Below are positions 11,811 to 22,540 of a stretch of 64,000 bases of DNA, one piece after another. This DNA is from Pegoplata infirma. Lineage: Eukaryota > Arthropoda > Insecta > Diptera > Anthomyiidae. The DNA lies in assembly GCA_963921195.1 (NCBI GenBank), contig OY992538.1, positions 10,564,330 to 10,628,329 on the forward strand, given 5' to 3'. The position numbers and the translations under genes were made by a program. The notes under the pieces are model-generated. The model had not been told where the DNA came from and made no database searches. It worked only from the letters and a program-made list of their open reading frames with translations. How positions within the stretch are numbered: the stretch's first letter is position 1; each line of letters starts with the position of its first letter.

Positions 11811-12110
11811 ACACAGACTAATACAGACTCGACATAAGTGACAGGTGTCAAAAAAGTATTCTTTAACCATATGGTTAATATTTTCAAATTATTCTACGAA
11901 TTAGGTTAGAAAGAGAAAACTGATGTAAAGCGCCATAAGAAAAATGGATGCCAGATCGGTTTTTGTAGTTTCACTCACTCCTAAGTCGTAGAAAGTGTTG
12001 CCATGTTAGCGTAAAACGGACTAAAAACCGCTGTGTTTTCTCCTAAAATCGCTAAGTTTTTCCCCATTTTTTCTTATAAAACTCTACTGTCGAGTCTGTA
12101 TTTAGTCTGT
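11811..12110. mobile_element. ~300-bp MITE flanked by GGTATAG
   Basis: The left end ACAGACTAATACAGACTCG is mirrored by CGAGTCTGTATTTAGTCTGT at the right. GGTATAG lies directly outside both ends (11804-11810, 12111-12117), giving a 7-8 bp duplication. hAT-like by duplication size; non-coding. Confidence 0.75.
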
Positions 12111-12135
12111 GGTATAGGTGTTATCTTTTAACTAA

Positions 12136-12716
12136 CAAGGGAAGTCTCCCTAGTGTCACCCGCGGATCTTTATGGAATTGGTTTTATTTTGTAGATCAAA
12201 AAAAAAAAATAAAGGGACACGTATTTGTTTTTTAGCGGCCCAAATTCATATTTAGGGAGTAAAAAGGAGGGGGGAAGAAAAGGCTATTTTTCAGTTTTGT
12301 TTTCGTTTATGTCATGTTACACACCAAATGAAAGGTCTTTGGAAAACCTATCTACGTGTGCTAAGAACGTGTCCAAACATGCACAACTTTTCGTCATATT
12401 GAGTAAAATACCGGAATTTCAGGACATTTTTGTTAATAAGTCGAAAAATATTAACTTCTTTGGCTCGTTGTTAGCACCACGAGATAGGAATTTTTAATAC
12501 CTTTAATCTGATACCACACATGCATATATTAATTTTGTTTAAATAGGCGTAAATCGTAAAAAAACTGAAAATGGTCAATTTCCCCCATACAAATCGACCC
12601 CCCATAAAAATGAGTTTGGGCCGCTAAAAAAAATACGTGTCGAATTAAATTTCGTTCTTAACAACATATCCAAATTTGATGAAGATCGGAGGTTGACACC
12701 AGGGAGACTTCCCTTG
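12136..12716. mobile_element. MITE with CAAGGGAAGTCTCCC termini and TAA duplication
   Basis: The ends are CAAGGGAAGTCTCCCT and AGGGAGACTTCCCTTG, with TAA on each side (12133-12135, 12717-12719). A 3-bp TAA/TTA duplication fits the PIF/Harbinger group; this is suggestive only. The 90-residue ORF at 12225 lies inside and resembles no known domain. Confidence 0.75.
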
Positions 12717-12999
12717 TAAGTAAATATCTTGCCAAATATAGATCGAATAGGTCAATATTTAGGACGGAGACCTATTTTCGGGGTATGGTATTATCAGGTT
12801 GAACTTTACCGACTTTAATAATCTCACCCAAACAGAAAAAATTGAAAACTGATTTCAATTACGAAAACCGCAGGTTTAATTATCAAAATAATGTAATCCA
12901 CGGATTTGGCCCGTAGATATTTTTAAAAATTTGAATTTATGGATTTAGCACAAGATTTTATATGGAAAATAAATGCAATATGTCGTGGATCGCAATTTT

Positions 13000-13605
13000 T
13001 TTTAAATTTGTGAACTAGTGTTATCTCAGAAGATGTTGTATCGACCCAAGTTTCGTTTTCATTTTGTACTAATACTTTTATTGTTTATTGGGTTATTTAA
13101 ATTTACACAACTCTTCAGTCATTCACAGTTATTAATCCCATAAAATTCAAAACTTGTTTGTTCAAATATACGTTTATATTTCTACTCTTTTCTAAAACAA
13201 TATTTGGGCAAGAAAAAAAATATTTGTTTTCCCCAACACTAACTCACACTCTGAATATAATCACTTAAAAAACAAATTTCAAAATCATGTGATGATGAAT
13301 AAGATTTTGAATTTGTTACCTGTATTTTTTTAAAGATTTCGTTAAAAAATGAAACATGTGCGCCTTACTTGTAAACTGAATTGAACAGCAGAAATTAATT
13401 AACAATAAAATACATAAATTTATTAGTGTTTGATGGGGTAAACACACGAAAAAATAAATTAAAAAAATTTTTAAATATTTTAAATATTGAGTTATATTCA
13501 ATAAAAATAATATGGGACAACAGCCTTTAACTTAAAAAAATTTATTTCAAGTTATTGACACACAAAATTTAATGTATTCAAAGTCCAGGTAGAATAAGAC
13601 CTTTG
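13000..13605. other. AT-rich non-coding DNA
   Basis: Nothing recognised in this interval. Confidence 0.4.
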
Positions 13606-13608
13606 GAT

Positions 13609-14395
13609 ATTAGCATTTTTTTCAGTTGCTTTATTTGAATTGAAACCGAATTTTCAGTTAATACAGAAAATTCGGTTGTTGCTTTTATTTTTGGTTGTGT
13701 CAACAAAATATAATGGAATTTTTTAATTTAAATCCAGTAACTTAAACTAAATTTTATTGTGACTAACGATATTTAATTGTTCCAAAATATAGCTGTAGTT
13801 ATATCAATCACATTTTTGCCGCAGAAACACTTTTTTTGTTTTATTATCCACACACCAGGAACCTCTGGACTCAGACGGGCCAGGGAAACCAGCCCCCCTT
13901 TAAAAATATGCCACCACCTCTAGAATAAAAAAAAATAAAAATCAAATTTCGGGGGCTGGTGCACCTGGGCCACCCTGATGCCAGGAGTTTCTGGTATGTG
14001 CGGGACATTAGCATTTTTTCAGTTGAATTATGTGATTGTATTAATTGAATATTCGGTTGTTGCTACTGGTTTTGGATGTGACAGCGAAATATAATGGGAT
14101 TTTTAAATTTAAATCCAGTAATTTAAACTAAATTTTATTGTGACTAACGATATTTAATTGTGCCAAAATATAGCTGTAGCTGTATCAATCACATTTTTGT
14201 CGCAGAAACACTCTTTTTGTTTTATTATGCACACACCGGGATCCTCTGGACTCAAACGGGCCAGGGAAACCAACCCCCTTTAAGAATATGCCACCACCTC
14301 TAGAATAAAAAATAAAAAAATAAAAATCAAATTTCGGGGGCTGGTGTACCTGGGCCACCCTGAGCCCAGGGGTTTCTGGTGTGTGTGGGTTGAAA
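13609..14395 (+). repeat. Tandem duplication, two ~390-bp units each carrying a MITE
   Basis: Unit 1 (13609-14006) and unit 2 (14007-14395) both start TTAGCATTTTTTCAGTT and share TTTAAATCCAGTAA, GTGACTAACGATATTTAATTG and CAATCACATTTTTG. Both end with the same small inverted-repeat element (13849-14000, 14229-14390), bounded by CACACACC and GGTNTGTG. The MITE was therefore present before the duplication. Confidence 0.85.
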
Positions 14396-14399
14396 ATTT

Positions 14400-16135
14400 A
14401 AAAAAAAAATTTAGAGTAAAAACATAAAAATCCCCACTGATAGAAATTTGTACATGACAATAATGAAAATCTACATTAATGTTATGAAAAATGATGTTAA
14501 AAAGGAACCTATGTAGGGTTTCATTGAATTAATGAAATAGGTATCATAAAATGTAATTGCAAGAACAAGTTTCATTAAATTAATGAAAATTGTTCATACA
14601 AAATATAAATTGTATTTTATAAACATTTTTCATTACTTTAATGAAAAAAGTATTTAATTGGTATGAATTACTTTCATTAAATAAATCCTACTTTTTATTT
14701 TTGAAATGAAATACTTTCATTGGATAAATGCTACTTTTATTTTTAAAATTAAATTTTGCGATTTATCGCGATTATCCACGTCAATTTTTTAAAAAAGTAG
14801 TCATCACTGTTACCAAAATGTATATTTTATTTTCTTTTCTTCGTTCAAAAAAAAAGCTAATGTCATAACACCTTTAGGGGGATTTTTAAATAATTTCTTC
14901 AGACAAAACGGTTAACTTAAATAAAAATAGCTTTTATATTTATTATAATAAAAAAAGCAACTCATCTTTCGTTATTTAAACAATTTGTTAAAAATTATCT
15001 TAATTTATCCACTTAATTTTTAAAATTTTCTTCGCCACAAAAAACTACCGTTCTTTTCTATTTGTTAACTATTGTTCATTTATAAAGTTTTTATTATTTT
15101 TTTTCTTTTTCTTTTTTATTTAATTCAAACGTTTATTTAGTCTATTGTGGTCTATCTTGCATTTGATTAAATTTATATTTATGCATTCACTAGAGCGATA
15201 ACAAGTTTCGTTTCGCCATTTATTTTTGATCTTCCTATAACTTTTTTTCTCTTTTCTTTTGTTTTAATACCCTACACCACTTTGAGGAGTGAGTTTGATG
15301 TGGTAAGAAAATTGGAACTTTAATACCAGATTTAAATTCCACTGAATGGCTTCTGTGCAGGCTTTCAGATAATGCAAAAATTTTTTTCGCATTTTCAACA
15401 TTTTGGAGAACACATTTGGAATCAGGTGACCAAAGACTACTAAAATTTATCATCAGAATTCAAACCGGAAAATGAGTGTTGAGCGGTGCTATTAATATCA
15501 TTTTGATTCCATGATCAAGTATTTTGATATATTCATTTATTTTAATGCAATAAATTTTTGACAATTTCAACCTAACCGAGAACTGGTAACAATGACCGTA
15601 TATATAAAGCAATAAATATATTTGAGGATTTTGGGTAATTTCAAAAATTATTTCGGGGATTGTTGCGCGATATTCTACACTTTATCTAATTAATATCGCA
15701 GGGAAATCAACAGATTTTTAAATTCAGAAAAAATTTAAAATTAATCAACAATCATAAACACTAAGGAATAAAATGGAAAATTAAGAAATTAATCAGAAAA
15801 GATCAGGAATTGTAGAAATTAATCTTTGTTATTAATTTTATTAAAATAAGTTTAGGTAAATGGCTCCCAAATTCAAATAATGACCAACTAGCATGGCCTT
15901 CCGGTACTTCGGTACCGGTAATATTAAATACTAGATAATAGAAGATTTAGGATTAGAGTCCCCATTTGTTAAATTTCCCCCAGGGAATGTTTATTTTATT
16001 AAATTGTGGAAGTACTTCAAAAAAAACTGTTTCAAATAATTCAACATGAAAATAATCCAATTTAGTCCAGAATCATCTTCGTCCTGGTGAAAATTTTTCG
16101 ATCGCTATTAACACAGATACAAATTCGTACTGGAA
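14400..16135. other. AT-rich non-coding DNA with a possible mini-me fragment
   Basis: The interval has many ATTAATGAAA words (14480-14760) and loose AAGAAATTAATCAGAAAA repeats near 15700-15830. AATACCCTACACCACTTTG near 15265 resembles a mini-me terminus. No gene seen. Confidence 0.4.
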
Positions 16136-16137
16136 TC

Positions 16138-16240
16138 GGATGAAACCAAAAGCAAATAAAAGTTGACATTCTACATAACAAAACCCTCAAAGCGTTTTTT
16201 TAGTTTAGCGCTAGATTATTTTTTACACGCATTTAAAGTT
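16138..16240 (+). repeat. Dispersed repeat, partner of 926-1030
   Basis: It shares ATGAAACCAAAAGCAAAT, ATAACAAAACCCTCAA and TTTTTACACGCATTTAAA with the copy near 1 kb. Unknown family. Confidence 0.65.
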
Positions 16241-16586
16241 TTTCTGAATGTTTGTTTCCACCGAAGGATTCTACATTCCGAATTTCAAGTTTCCAGAATC
16301 ATTATTTATGAAATTATAAAATTACAATCGAAATTTCCAAGAAACTTCAAGTCTCTAGCTTCTGTGGTTTGGGCTGGTGGTGATGAACGAGTCAGTCACT
16401 CAATTACTTAACTTTTTATAAAAGCATAAGATCAACGGTTTTGTAAACTCAGAAACTGCAAAATAAATCTCAAATCATAAAAACTGAAAAAAATTTAAAA
16501 TTTTGCAATTACAGAAATTAATCAAGAAAATTCAGAAAAACTAAAAAAAATCCAAAAAATTTAACTAAACTTCATTTTTTCTAGCG

Positions 16587-17790
16587 CACTGAGGGAAAAT
16601 TCGTAAAAGATCAATTGTACTTCTTAAATGATCAATTGAAATTCGAAAAGATCAATTGTAAAAAAAGATCTATTGTAATTCGTAAAAGATCAATTGTAAT
16701 TCGAAGATTCCAGTTGTAATTCGAAAAATATGTACTGAATTTTCATTGATATTTTTATACCCACCACTTAGTGATAGAGGGTATATATAAGTTTGTCATT
16801 CTGTTTGTAACTCATCAAAATATCGATCTGGAACCCCATAAAGTATATATATTCATGATGCCCGATCGATTTTAAGACATTCTAGCGATGTCCGTCTGTC
16901 CGTCTGTCTGTCTGTGGAAAATGCTGTCGAGGACAAAATATTGCACAGAGATGACTGAAACTTAACATATTTATTGGAAGTTCTCCCGAGAAGTTTGGTA
17001 TTGCATTTGAGCGATATCGGTTCAGCGGTTCAAAAGTTATGAACGAAAATGTAAGCACACCTCAAAAATTTCAGTACATTCAACATAACCTAAAAATACA
17101 AAATGCTTTAATTCGGCTTCTGGTTGGCATATGTGAACATAATTGAACACCAAATGGTATTTAAACAAGTGCAAACATATTTTTTGACAAAAAAAGAAAA
17201 AAATCGCGGATTTTTTTTACCAAAATTTTTTTTTGCGGAAATTTTTTTTTCAAAAAAATTTTTTTTTTTCAAAAGTAATTTCCTTTTAAATAAAGTTTTT
17301 TGCAATAATCTTTTTGAAATTTTGGAGGGTATCACTACATTCGGCAAGGCCGAATTTAACTTTTTTACTTGTTTAAATTACAATTGGAATCATCGACTTA
17401 CAATAGATCCTTTTCGAATTACAATTGATATTTTTCGAATTACAATTGATCTTTTACGAATTACAATTGATCTCTTACGAATTACAATTGACCTTTTACG
17501 AATTACAATTGATCTTTTTCGTTTTACAATTGATCTTGTACGAATTACAATTGATCTTTTTCGAATTACAATTGATCTTCTACGAATTACAATTGATTTT
17601 TTTTGAATTACTATTGATCTGCTACGAATTACAATAGATATTTTGCGATTTACATTTGATCTTTTACGAATTACAGTTGGACTCTTCGAATTACAATTGG
17701 AACCTTCGAATTACAATTGGAATCTTTGAATTACATGTGGAATCTTCGAATTACAATTGATCTTTTACGAATTACATCTGTAAATGGTGT
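16587..17790. repeat. Fold-back array of 21-bp units (GATCAATTGTAATTCG family), split by a mini-me
   Basis: The left arm (16587-16745) repeats GATCAATTGTAATTCGTAAA in one orientation, after CACTGAGGGAAAATTCG. The right arm (17376-17785) holds about 19 copies of the complement, AATTACAATTGATCTTTTAC plus G, period 21 bp, ending AAATGGTGTAGA. A mini-me element sits between the arms. The period is a multiple of three, so the array keeps an artificial reading frame open (repeated heptad LLRITID). Confidence 0.85.
16752..17373 (+). mobile_element. Complete mini-me/DINE-type element (subfamily E)
   Basis: The start is TTTTATACCCACCACTTAG with the TGATAGAGGGTATATATAAG hairpin. GTCCGTCTGTCCGTCTGTCT is near 16890. 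The end is TTTTGGAGGGTATCACTAC, TTCGGCAAGGCCGAA and TTACTTGTTT. The body box CCCGAGAAGTTTGGTATTGC is shared with the copies at 29.3 and 54.1 kb. Confidence 0.85.
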
Positions 17791-18065
17791 AGAAAATTAA
17801 GAAAAACACTAAATAATGAAGAGAAAAATTAGAAAATTTAAGAAATTGATCAGAAAAATTAAGTAAAACAAATTAAAAATATAAAAAAAATCCTGGAAAA
17901 TTACAGAAAAAAATTATTGAAAATTATGAAAATTTGTCAAAAATTCTAAAAAATTAAAATTTCTGGAAAAAATCAGAAAAATTTCAAAAAATGATGAAAT
18001 CCTTCTAAACAGATATTCATAAATATAAAGACAAATTTCCTCCATCCTGATGACATTTTGACCAA
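17791..18065. other. Purine-rich low-complexity DNA
   Basis: Loose repeats of AGAAAAATTAAGAAAATT type; no ORF of interest. Confidence 0.4.
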
Positions 18066-18068
18066 TTT

Positions 18069-19491
18069 TTTTTATACCCTCCACTTTAGTGATAGAGGGT
18101 ATATATATATTTGTCATTCCGTTTGTAACACCTCGATATAATGGTCTAGGACCCCATAAAGTATATATATTCATGATCCTCGATCGATTTTAAGACGATC
18201 TAGAGATGTACGTCTGTCCGTCTGTTCGTCTGTCTCTCTGTTGAAAACACGCTAACTTTTGAAAGACTTTACAGAGGCTCCTGAAGTTTGGCATATATGT
18301 TGGGCATTTACCTGGTCAGGTTGTTATTGCAATCCAGCAAAATCGCTCCAGTGGTTCAAAAGTTATAAGCAAAAGAGTGAATTTCGGCAAGGGTTTTTCA
18401 CGAATTTACGAGATAAAAGGCATTGTAACTTTCGAACGGTAAGTTTGAGGATGCTGAAGTGTGGCATATATATTTGTCGTACCTCTGGTCCAGTTAGTTT
18501 TCAATTTCAGCCAAATCTGTCCAGTGGTTCAAAAGTTATAAGCAAAATCCCGAATTTCAGATTGGTTTCACCTAAAATTCACGATTTGAAAAACTCGAGT
18601 TTTAAAAACAAGGTTTTAATCCAATGATAAGCCACAAAATTAATTAACATATTTTTTTTGTCCCTCAGAAATATTTTACACTCAAAAAAAATAGTAAATT
18701 ACTTTTTTTTTTTACAAAAATGACAAAAAAAATAGTTTTTTACTTAAAATAAAATATTTCTAATGAAAATTGTTAATTTTTTTCACATTAAAAAATTTAC
18801 GTTCCTTTAAAAAGGGCATTGTGGAGGGTATTCATTAGGGTTATGACTTTTTGCATTTTTTTGCAAATATCAAAATTTACCTGCCCTAGCCAAAAAGGCC
18901 ATAAAAAAATATTAAGAATTGCATTTTTACTTTTTCGCTTCCGTCAAAAAAGTTCCCGCACCAAACGGGATGAAATTTGGTCTATATTTTCTGAATTTAA
19001 TTGAAACTAAGAAAATATGAGACCCAAACAATGCGTAGGAAAAGCTATTTAGGGTCAAAATGTCGAATGCTTTATGGAGGGACTTTTTTGACTCCTTCAA
19101 GATTCAAATTTGGTGGTTTAACCCTTAACTGCATAAAGTTAACTATTTATAACGTCAATTTTGGCAGCATGTAGCTCCAAAAGTAAAAGTCCGAGTGGCA
19201 TTATTTTTATTCGTAGTTGTTCACAAGATCTTTTTTTATATAAATCCTTCATTGGAAGGGTTAAAATTACCTTATTTTTTAAAAATAGGACTTGAAACAA
19301 AAAATATCTGTGACTTTTTAGAAATTGCGTTTGGTGCGGAAGGTTTTTTTGCAAAAATGACCCGCAAATACGATTTTTAATATTAATTTTGTATGGTCTA
19401 TCACGTGGTGATAGGTAAAATTTTTTTCAAAAATGAGTCATAACTCTAGTATTCATAGATTCGGCCAAGTCGAATTTAACTTTTCTACTTG
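18069..19491 (+). mobile_element. mini-me/DINE-type element (subfamily D), split by a hAT-like element
   Basis: The start is TATACCCTCCACTTTAGTG. GTCTGTCCGTCTGTTCGTCT is at ~18212. Body boxes are CTGAAGTTTGGCATATATG and GTTCAAAAGTTATAAGCAAA. The end is ATTGTGGAGGGTATTCAT, TTCGGCCAAGTCGAA and TTCTACTTGTTT. The interruption at 18836-19448 falls in the GTATTCAT motif near the 3' end. Confidence 0.85.
18836..19448. mobile_element. hAT-like non-autonomous element, 8-bp duplication GTATTCAT
   Basis: The termini are TAGGGTTATGACT and AGTCATAACTCTA; GTATTCAT occurs at 18828-18835 and 19449-19456. TAGRGTTATGACT fits the hAT terminal consensus (TAGNG). 613 bp, no transposase. The uninterrupted sequence is seen in the mini-me copy at 49.3 kb. 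Confidence 0.92.
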
Positions 19492-20194
19492 TTTTTTGAT
19501 CACATCGCAACAAAATATTTCCTCTCACCTCATTTACATCCCAATAATCGTCAGTAGCATGCCATAAAGTCATACTTTACCAACCATTGTATTCTCAATT
19601 GTTTTCTCCTACTTTTCTGTCTTTCATATCTGTTTTATGTTTTATAAGATTGGCAAAACAAATAACAAAGCCGCATCAACTCTTCATTTTACCGTTAGTT
19701 AGATAATATTTATGCCTGACAATTTGTGTTGGAAATACTACATTTAGTTATTGTTGTTGGTAAATATTTAACAATTCCTTATTGCCTGCTATTGTTGCAA
19801 CACCATAAAAATTGTTTATGACTTAATATGGTTGGTTGGTGATGGTGGCGGTAGTTGATGCAACTTAGTGTTGGTGTTTTTTATTTGTTGGTGGCAGCAG
19901 AAGCTGCTGCTTGCAACAACTAACTATCTTTTGACCTAATAATTTTGTAAATTGTTCAATTTATTCTAACATTTAGAAAGTTGTTTCCATTTAAGTTGAC
20001 ATATTGACAGTATTTATTTTATATAAACCTTTTACAATTTTATGGATCAAAAATTTTTAAAAAGAAAAATTACAACTTAATTGAGATTATGGAAGTAGCT
20101 TGAAAATTATTAGGCCTTGGCCCAGGATTATTTAATTAAAAAAAAATTTAATACTTTAATAAAATGATTTTTTTACATGTCTTACAAATGCTAC
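19492..20194. other. AT-rich DNA with GGTGGCRGT and TGTTGTTG microsatellite-like tracts
   Basis: Around 19740-19920 there are TTGTTG and GGTGGTGATGG tracts. No ORF or RNA gene recognised. This is one of the few stretches here not clearly repeat-derived. Confidence 0.4.
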
Positions 20195-20196
20195 TA

Positions 20197-20683
20197 CAGT
20201 CAAACTCGGTTATAACGAACTCGGTTATAACGAATTCTCGGTTATAACGAACTAATTCCAAAGTCCCGACGTTTTGGCAACAATTTTCACACAAAATACT
20301 TCTTTTATAACGAACTCGGTTATAGCGAATTCTCGGTTAAAACGAACTACTTATTATGGTCCCACGAACACAATTTCATGTATATTTACCTTTTTATAAC
20401 GAACTCCAATAAATATTTTGAAAAGTGCGGCAATTTTTTTTACCAAACTCATAAAATGTTTGCTTGATATTATAATTTTTTGAAAAAATTGTTTATTTTT
20501 TTAATGTTTTCTTCTTAAAAAGTCGTTGACTTACAAAAAAACGTCAAATAAAATAAAATTGTAACTTTTTTTTTTGGAAATAAAACTAGGTTGATATAAA
20601 ATATACCCCGCTTATAGCGAACTTTGCTTATAACGAACTATTCTTACTGGTCCCTCGGAGTTCGTTATAACCGGGTTCGACTG
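20197..20683. mobile_element. Tc1/mariner (pogo-type) MITE with TA duplication
   Basis: The ends are CAGTCAAACTCGGTTATAAC and the complement of CAGTCGAACCCGGTTATAAC, flanked by TA (20195-20196, 20684-20685). CGGTTATAACGAA is repeated several times near both ends. Such CAGT..TATAACGAA termini are known from pogo/Tigger relatives. 487 bp, non-coding. Confidence 0.85.
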
Positions 20684-20698
20684 TATTTTTAAACGTCT

Positions 20699-21255
20699 AA
20701 CAAGTAGAAAAGTTAAATTCGACTTGGTCGAATCTATGAATTCCCTCCACAATGCCCTTTTAAGTGATAGTAAAACATTTTTGATTAAAAATATTTTATT
20801 TTGTGTAAAAAAAACTTTTTTTTTAAGTAATTTTAAAAAAAAAAAATAATTTACTAAATTTTTTTTTAGTGTAAAAAAACTTTTTTTTAAGTAATTTTTG
20901 AAAAAAATAGTTTACTAAATTTTTTTTGGATGTAAAATTTTTTTTGAGTGTAAAATTTTTTTCGAGTGTATTTTCTTTTTTTTTTAGTGTAATATTATTT
21001 TTGAGTGACAAAAATACGTTGTAAAAAAATACACTCGAAAAAATTTTACACTCAAAAAAAATTTTACACTCAAAAAAAGTTTAGTAAACTATTTTTTTTT
21101 TTTTCAAAAATTACTTAAAAAAAGGTTTTTACATAAAATAAAATATTTATAATCAAAAATGTTATTTTTTACGTTAGAAAATTTACTATCACTTATCATC
21201 ACTTGTGGAGGGTATTCACATATTCGGCCAAGACGACTTTAACTTTTCTACTTGT
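20699..21255. mobile_element. Two mini-me ends joined head to head
   Basis: The left half starts AACAAGTAGAAAAGTTAAAT, TTCGACTTGGTCGAA and CCCTCCACAATGCCC. The right half is its complement, ending TTAACTTTTCTACTTGTT. The halves meet near 21010-21040 inside the TTTTTGAGTGTAAAATTTTT repeats. Each half has only ~270 bp of the mini-me end and no GTCY block. Confidence 0.8.
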
Positions 21256-21378
21256 TGAGTGTAGGTAAGGAGGCAAAGCAATTTTCTTAATTTAAAGACA
21301 AATTTGAATAATCACTTGTTTAATTATTTAAAAAAAAAAAAAAATTTTTAATTGACGCAATTAAAAAATTATTCAAAA

Positions 21379-22013
21379 TTCGACTTTGCCGAATTTACTA
21401 TCACTTTTTAAGTGATAGTAAGTTTTCTAACGTAAAAAAAAAATAAATTTTTGACTAGAAATATTTTATTTTTTGTAAAAAAACTTTTTTTAGTAATTTT
21501 TGAAAAAAAAAATGTACTCAATTTTTTTTGAGTGTAAAAATTTTTTTGAGTGTAAAATTTTTTTCGAGTGTATTTTTTTGTTAGTATAAAAATATTTTTG
21601 AGTGACAAAAATACGTTGTAAAATATTTTTGTGACTTGCCAATGTTTTTAAAATATGTTTATTTAAGTGGATTTAAGGTGAAACTAATCTGAAATTCACT
21701 GTTTTATAAATAACTTTTGAACTACTGGACCGATTTGGATAAAATTCAACACGATTTAGGCCAGAGGAACGGTAAATATATGTGCCAAGCGCCAGCATCC
21801 TCAGAATTGTCTTTCGAATGTTAGCGGTTTTTTATTTCGCAAATTCACAAATGCCCCATGCCGAAATTAAGTCTTTTGCTCATAACGTTTGAACTACTGG
21901 ACCGATTTCGCTGGATTACAATACATACCAACCTGACGAGGTAAATTCCCAACATATATGCCAAACTTCAGGAGCCTCCGTAAAGTCTTTTAAAAGTAGC
22001 ATGTTTTCAACAG
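21379..22013 (-). mobile_element. Truncated mini-me (subfamily D)
   Basis: It begins inside the terminal hairpin TTCGACTTTGCCGAA, contains TTTTTGAGTGACAAAAATAC and TTTGAACTACTGGACCGATT, and stops at TTTTCAACAG just before the expected GTCY block. The next base already belongs to a 21-bp fold-back array. Confidence 0.8.
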
Positions 22014-22540
22014 AAATTGTCCAAATGTATTTTAAAATTGTCCAAATGTTTTTTAAAATTGTCCAATTGTATTTTAAAATTTTCTAAATGTATTCTAAAA
22101 TATTCTACATAGAATTATACATTTGGAAAATTTTAAAATACAATTGGAAAATTTTAAAATACATTTCGACAATTTTAAAATACATTTTGACAATTTTAAA
22201 ATACATTTGGACAATTTTGAAAATATATTTGGAAAATTTTAAAATACAATTGGACAATTTTAAAATACATTTGGAAATTTTTCAAATATATTTTGAAAAT
22301 TTTAAACTACATTTGGACAATTTTAAAATTCATTGAAATTTTTTAAAATACATGTGGATAATTTTAAAGTACATTTGGAAAATTTTAAATTACATTTGGA
22401 CAATTTTAAAATACATTTGGACAATTTTAAAATTTATTTGGACAATTTTAAAATATATATTTCCACAATTTTAAAATACATTTGGAAATTTTTAAAATAT
22501 AATTGGAAATTTTTAAAATATAATTGGAAATGGTGTAGAG
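22014..22540. repeat. Fold-back array of 21-bp units (TTGGACAATTTTAAAATACA family)
   Basis: A short left arm (AATTGTCCAAATGTATTTTA units, 22014-22095) leads to a centre ATATTCTACATAGAATT. A long right arm (22125-22530) of inverted units TTGGACAATTTTAAAATACA plus T follows. It ends AATTGGAAATGGTGTAGAG. The array at 63.5 kb has the same unit and the same centre. Open frames here (heptad LDNFKIH) are artefacts of the 21-bp period. Confidence 0.88.

Noticed and set aside
12225..12497. 90-residue frame as a gene
   Set aside because: It lies wholly within the MITE at 12136-12716 and has no recognisable motif.
17124..17637. Open frames of 160 and 70 codons with repeated heptads
   Set aside because: They are translations of a 21-bp tandem array; no start context, no domain, and equally open frames exist in neighbouring phases.
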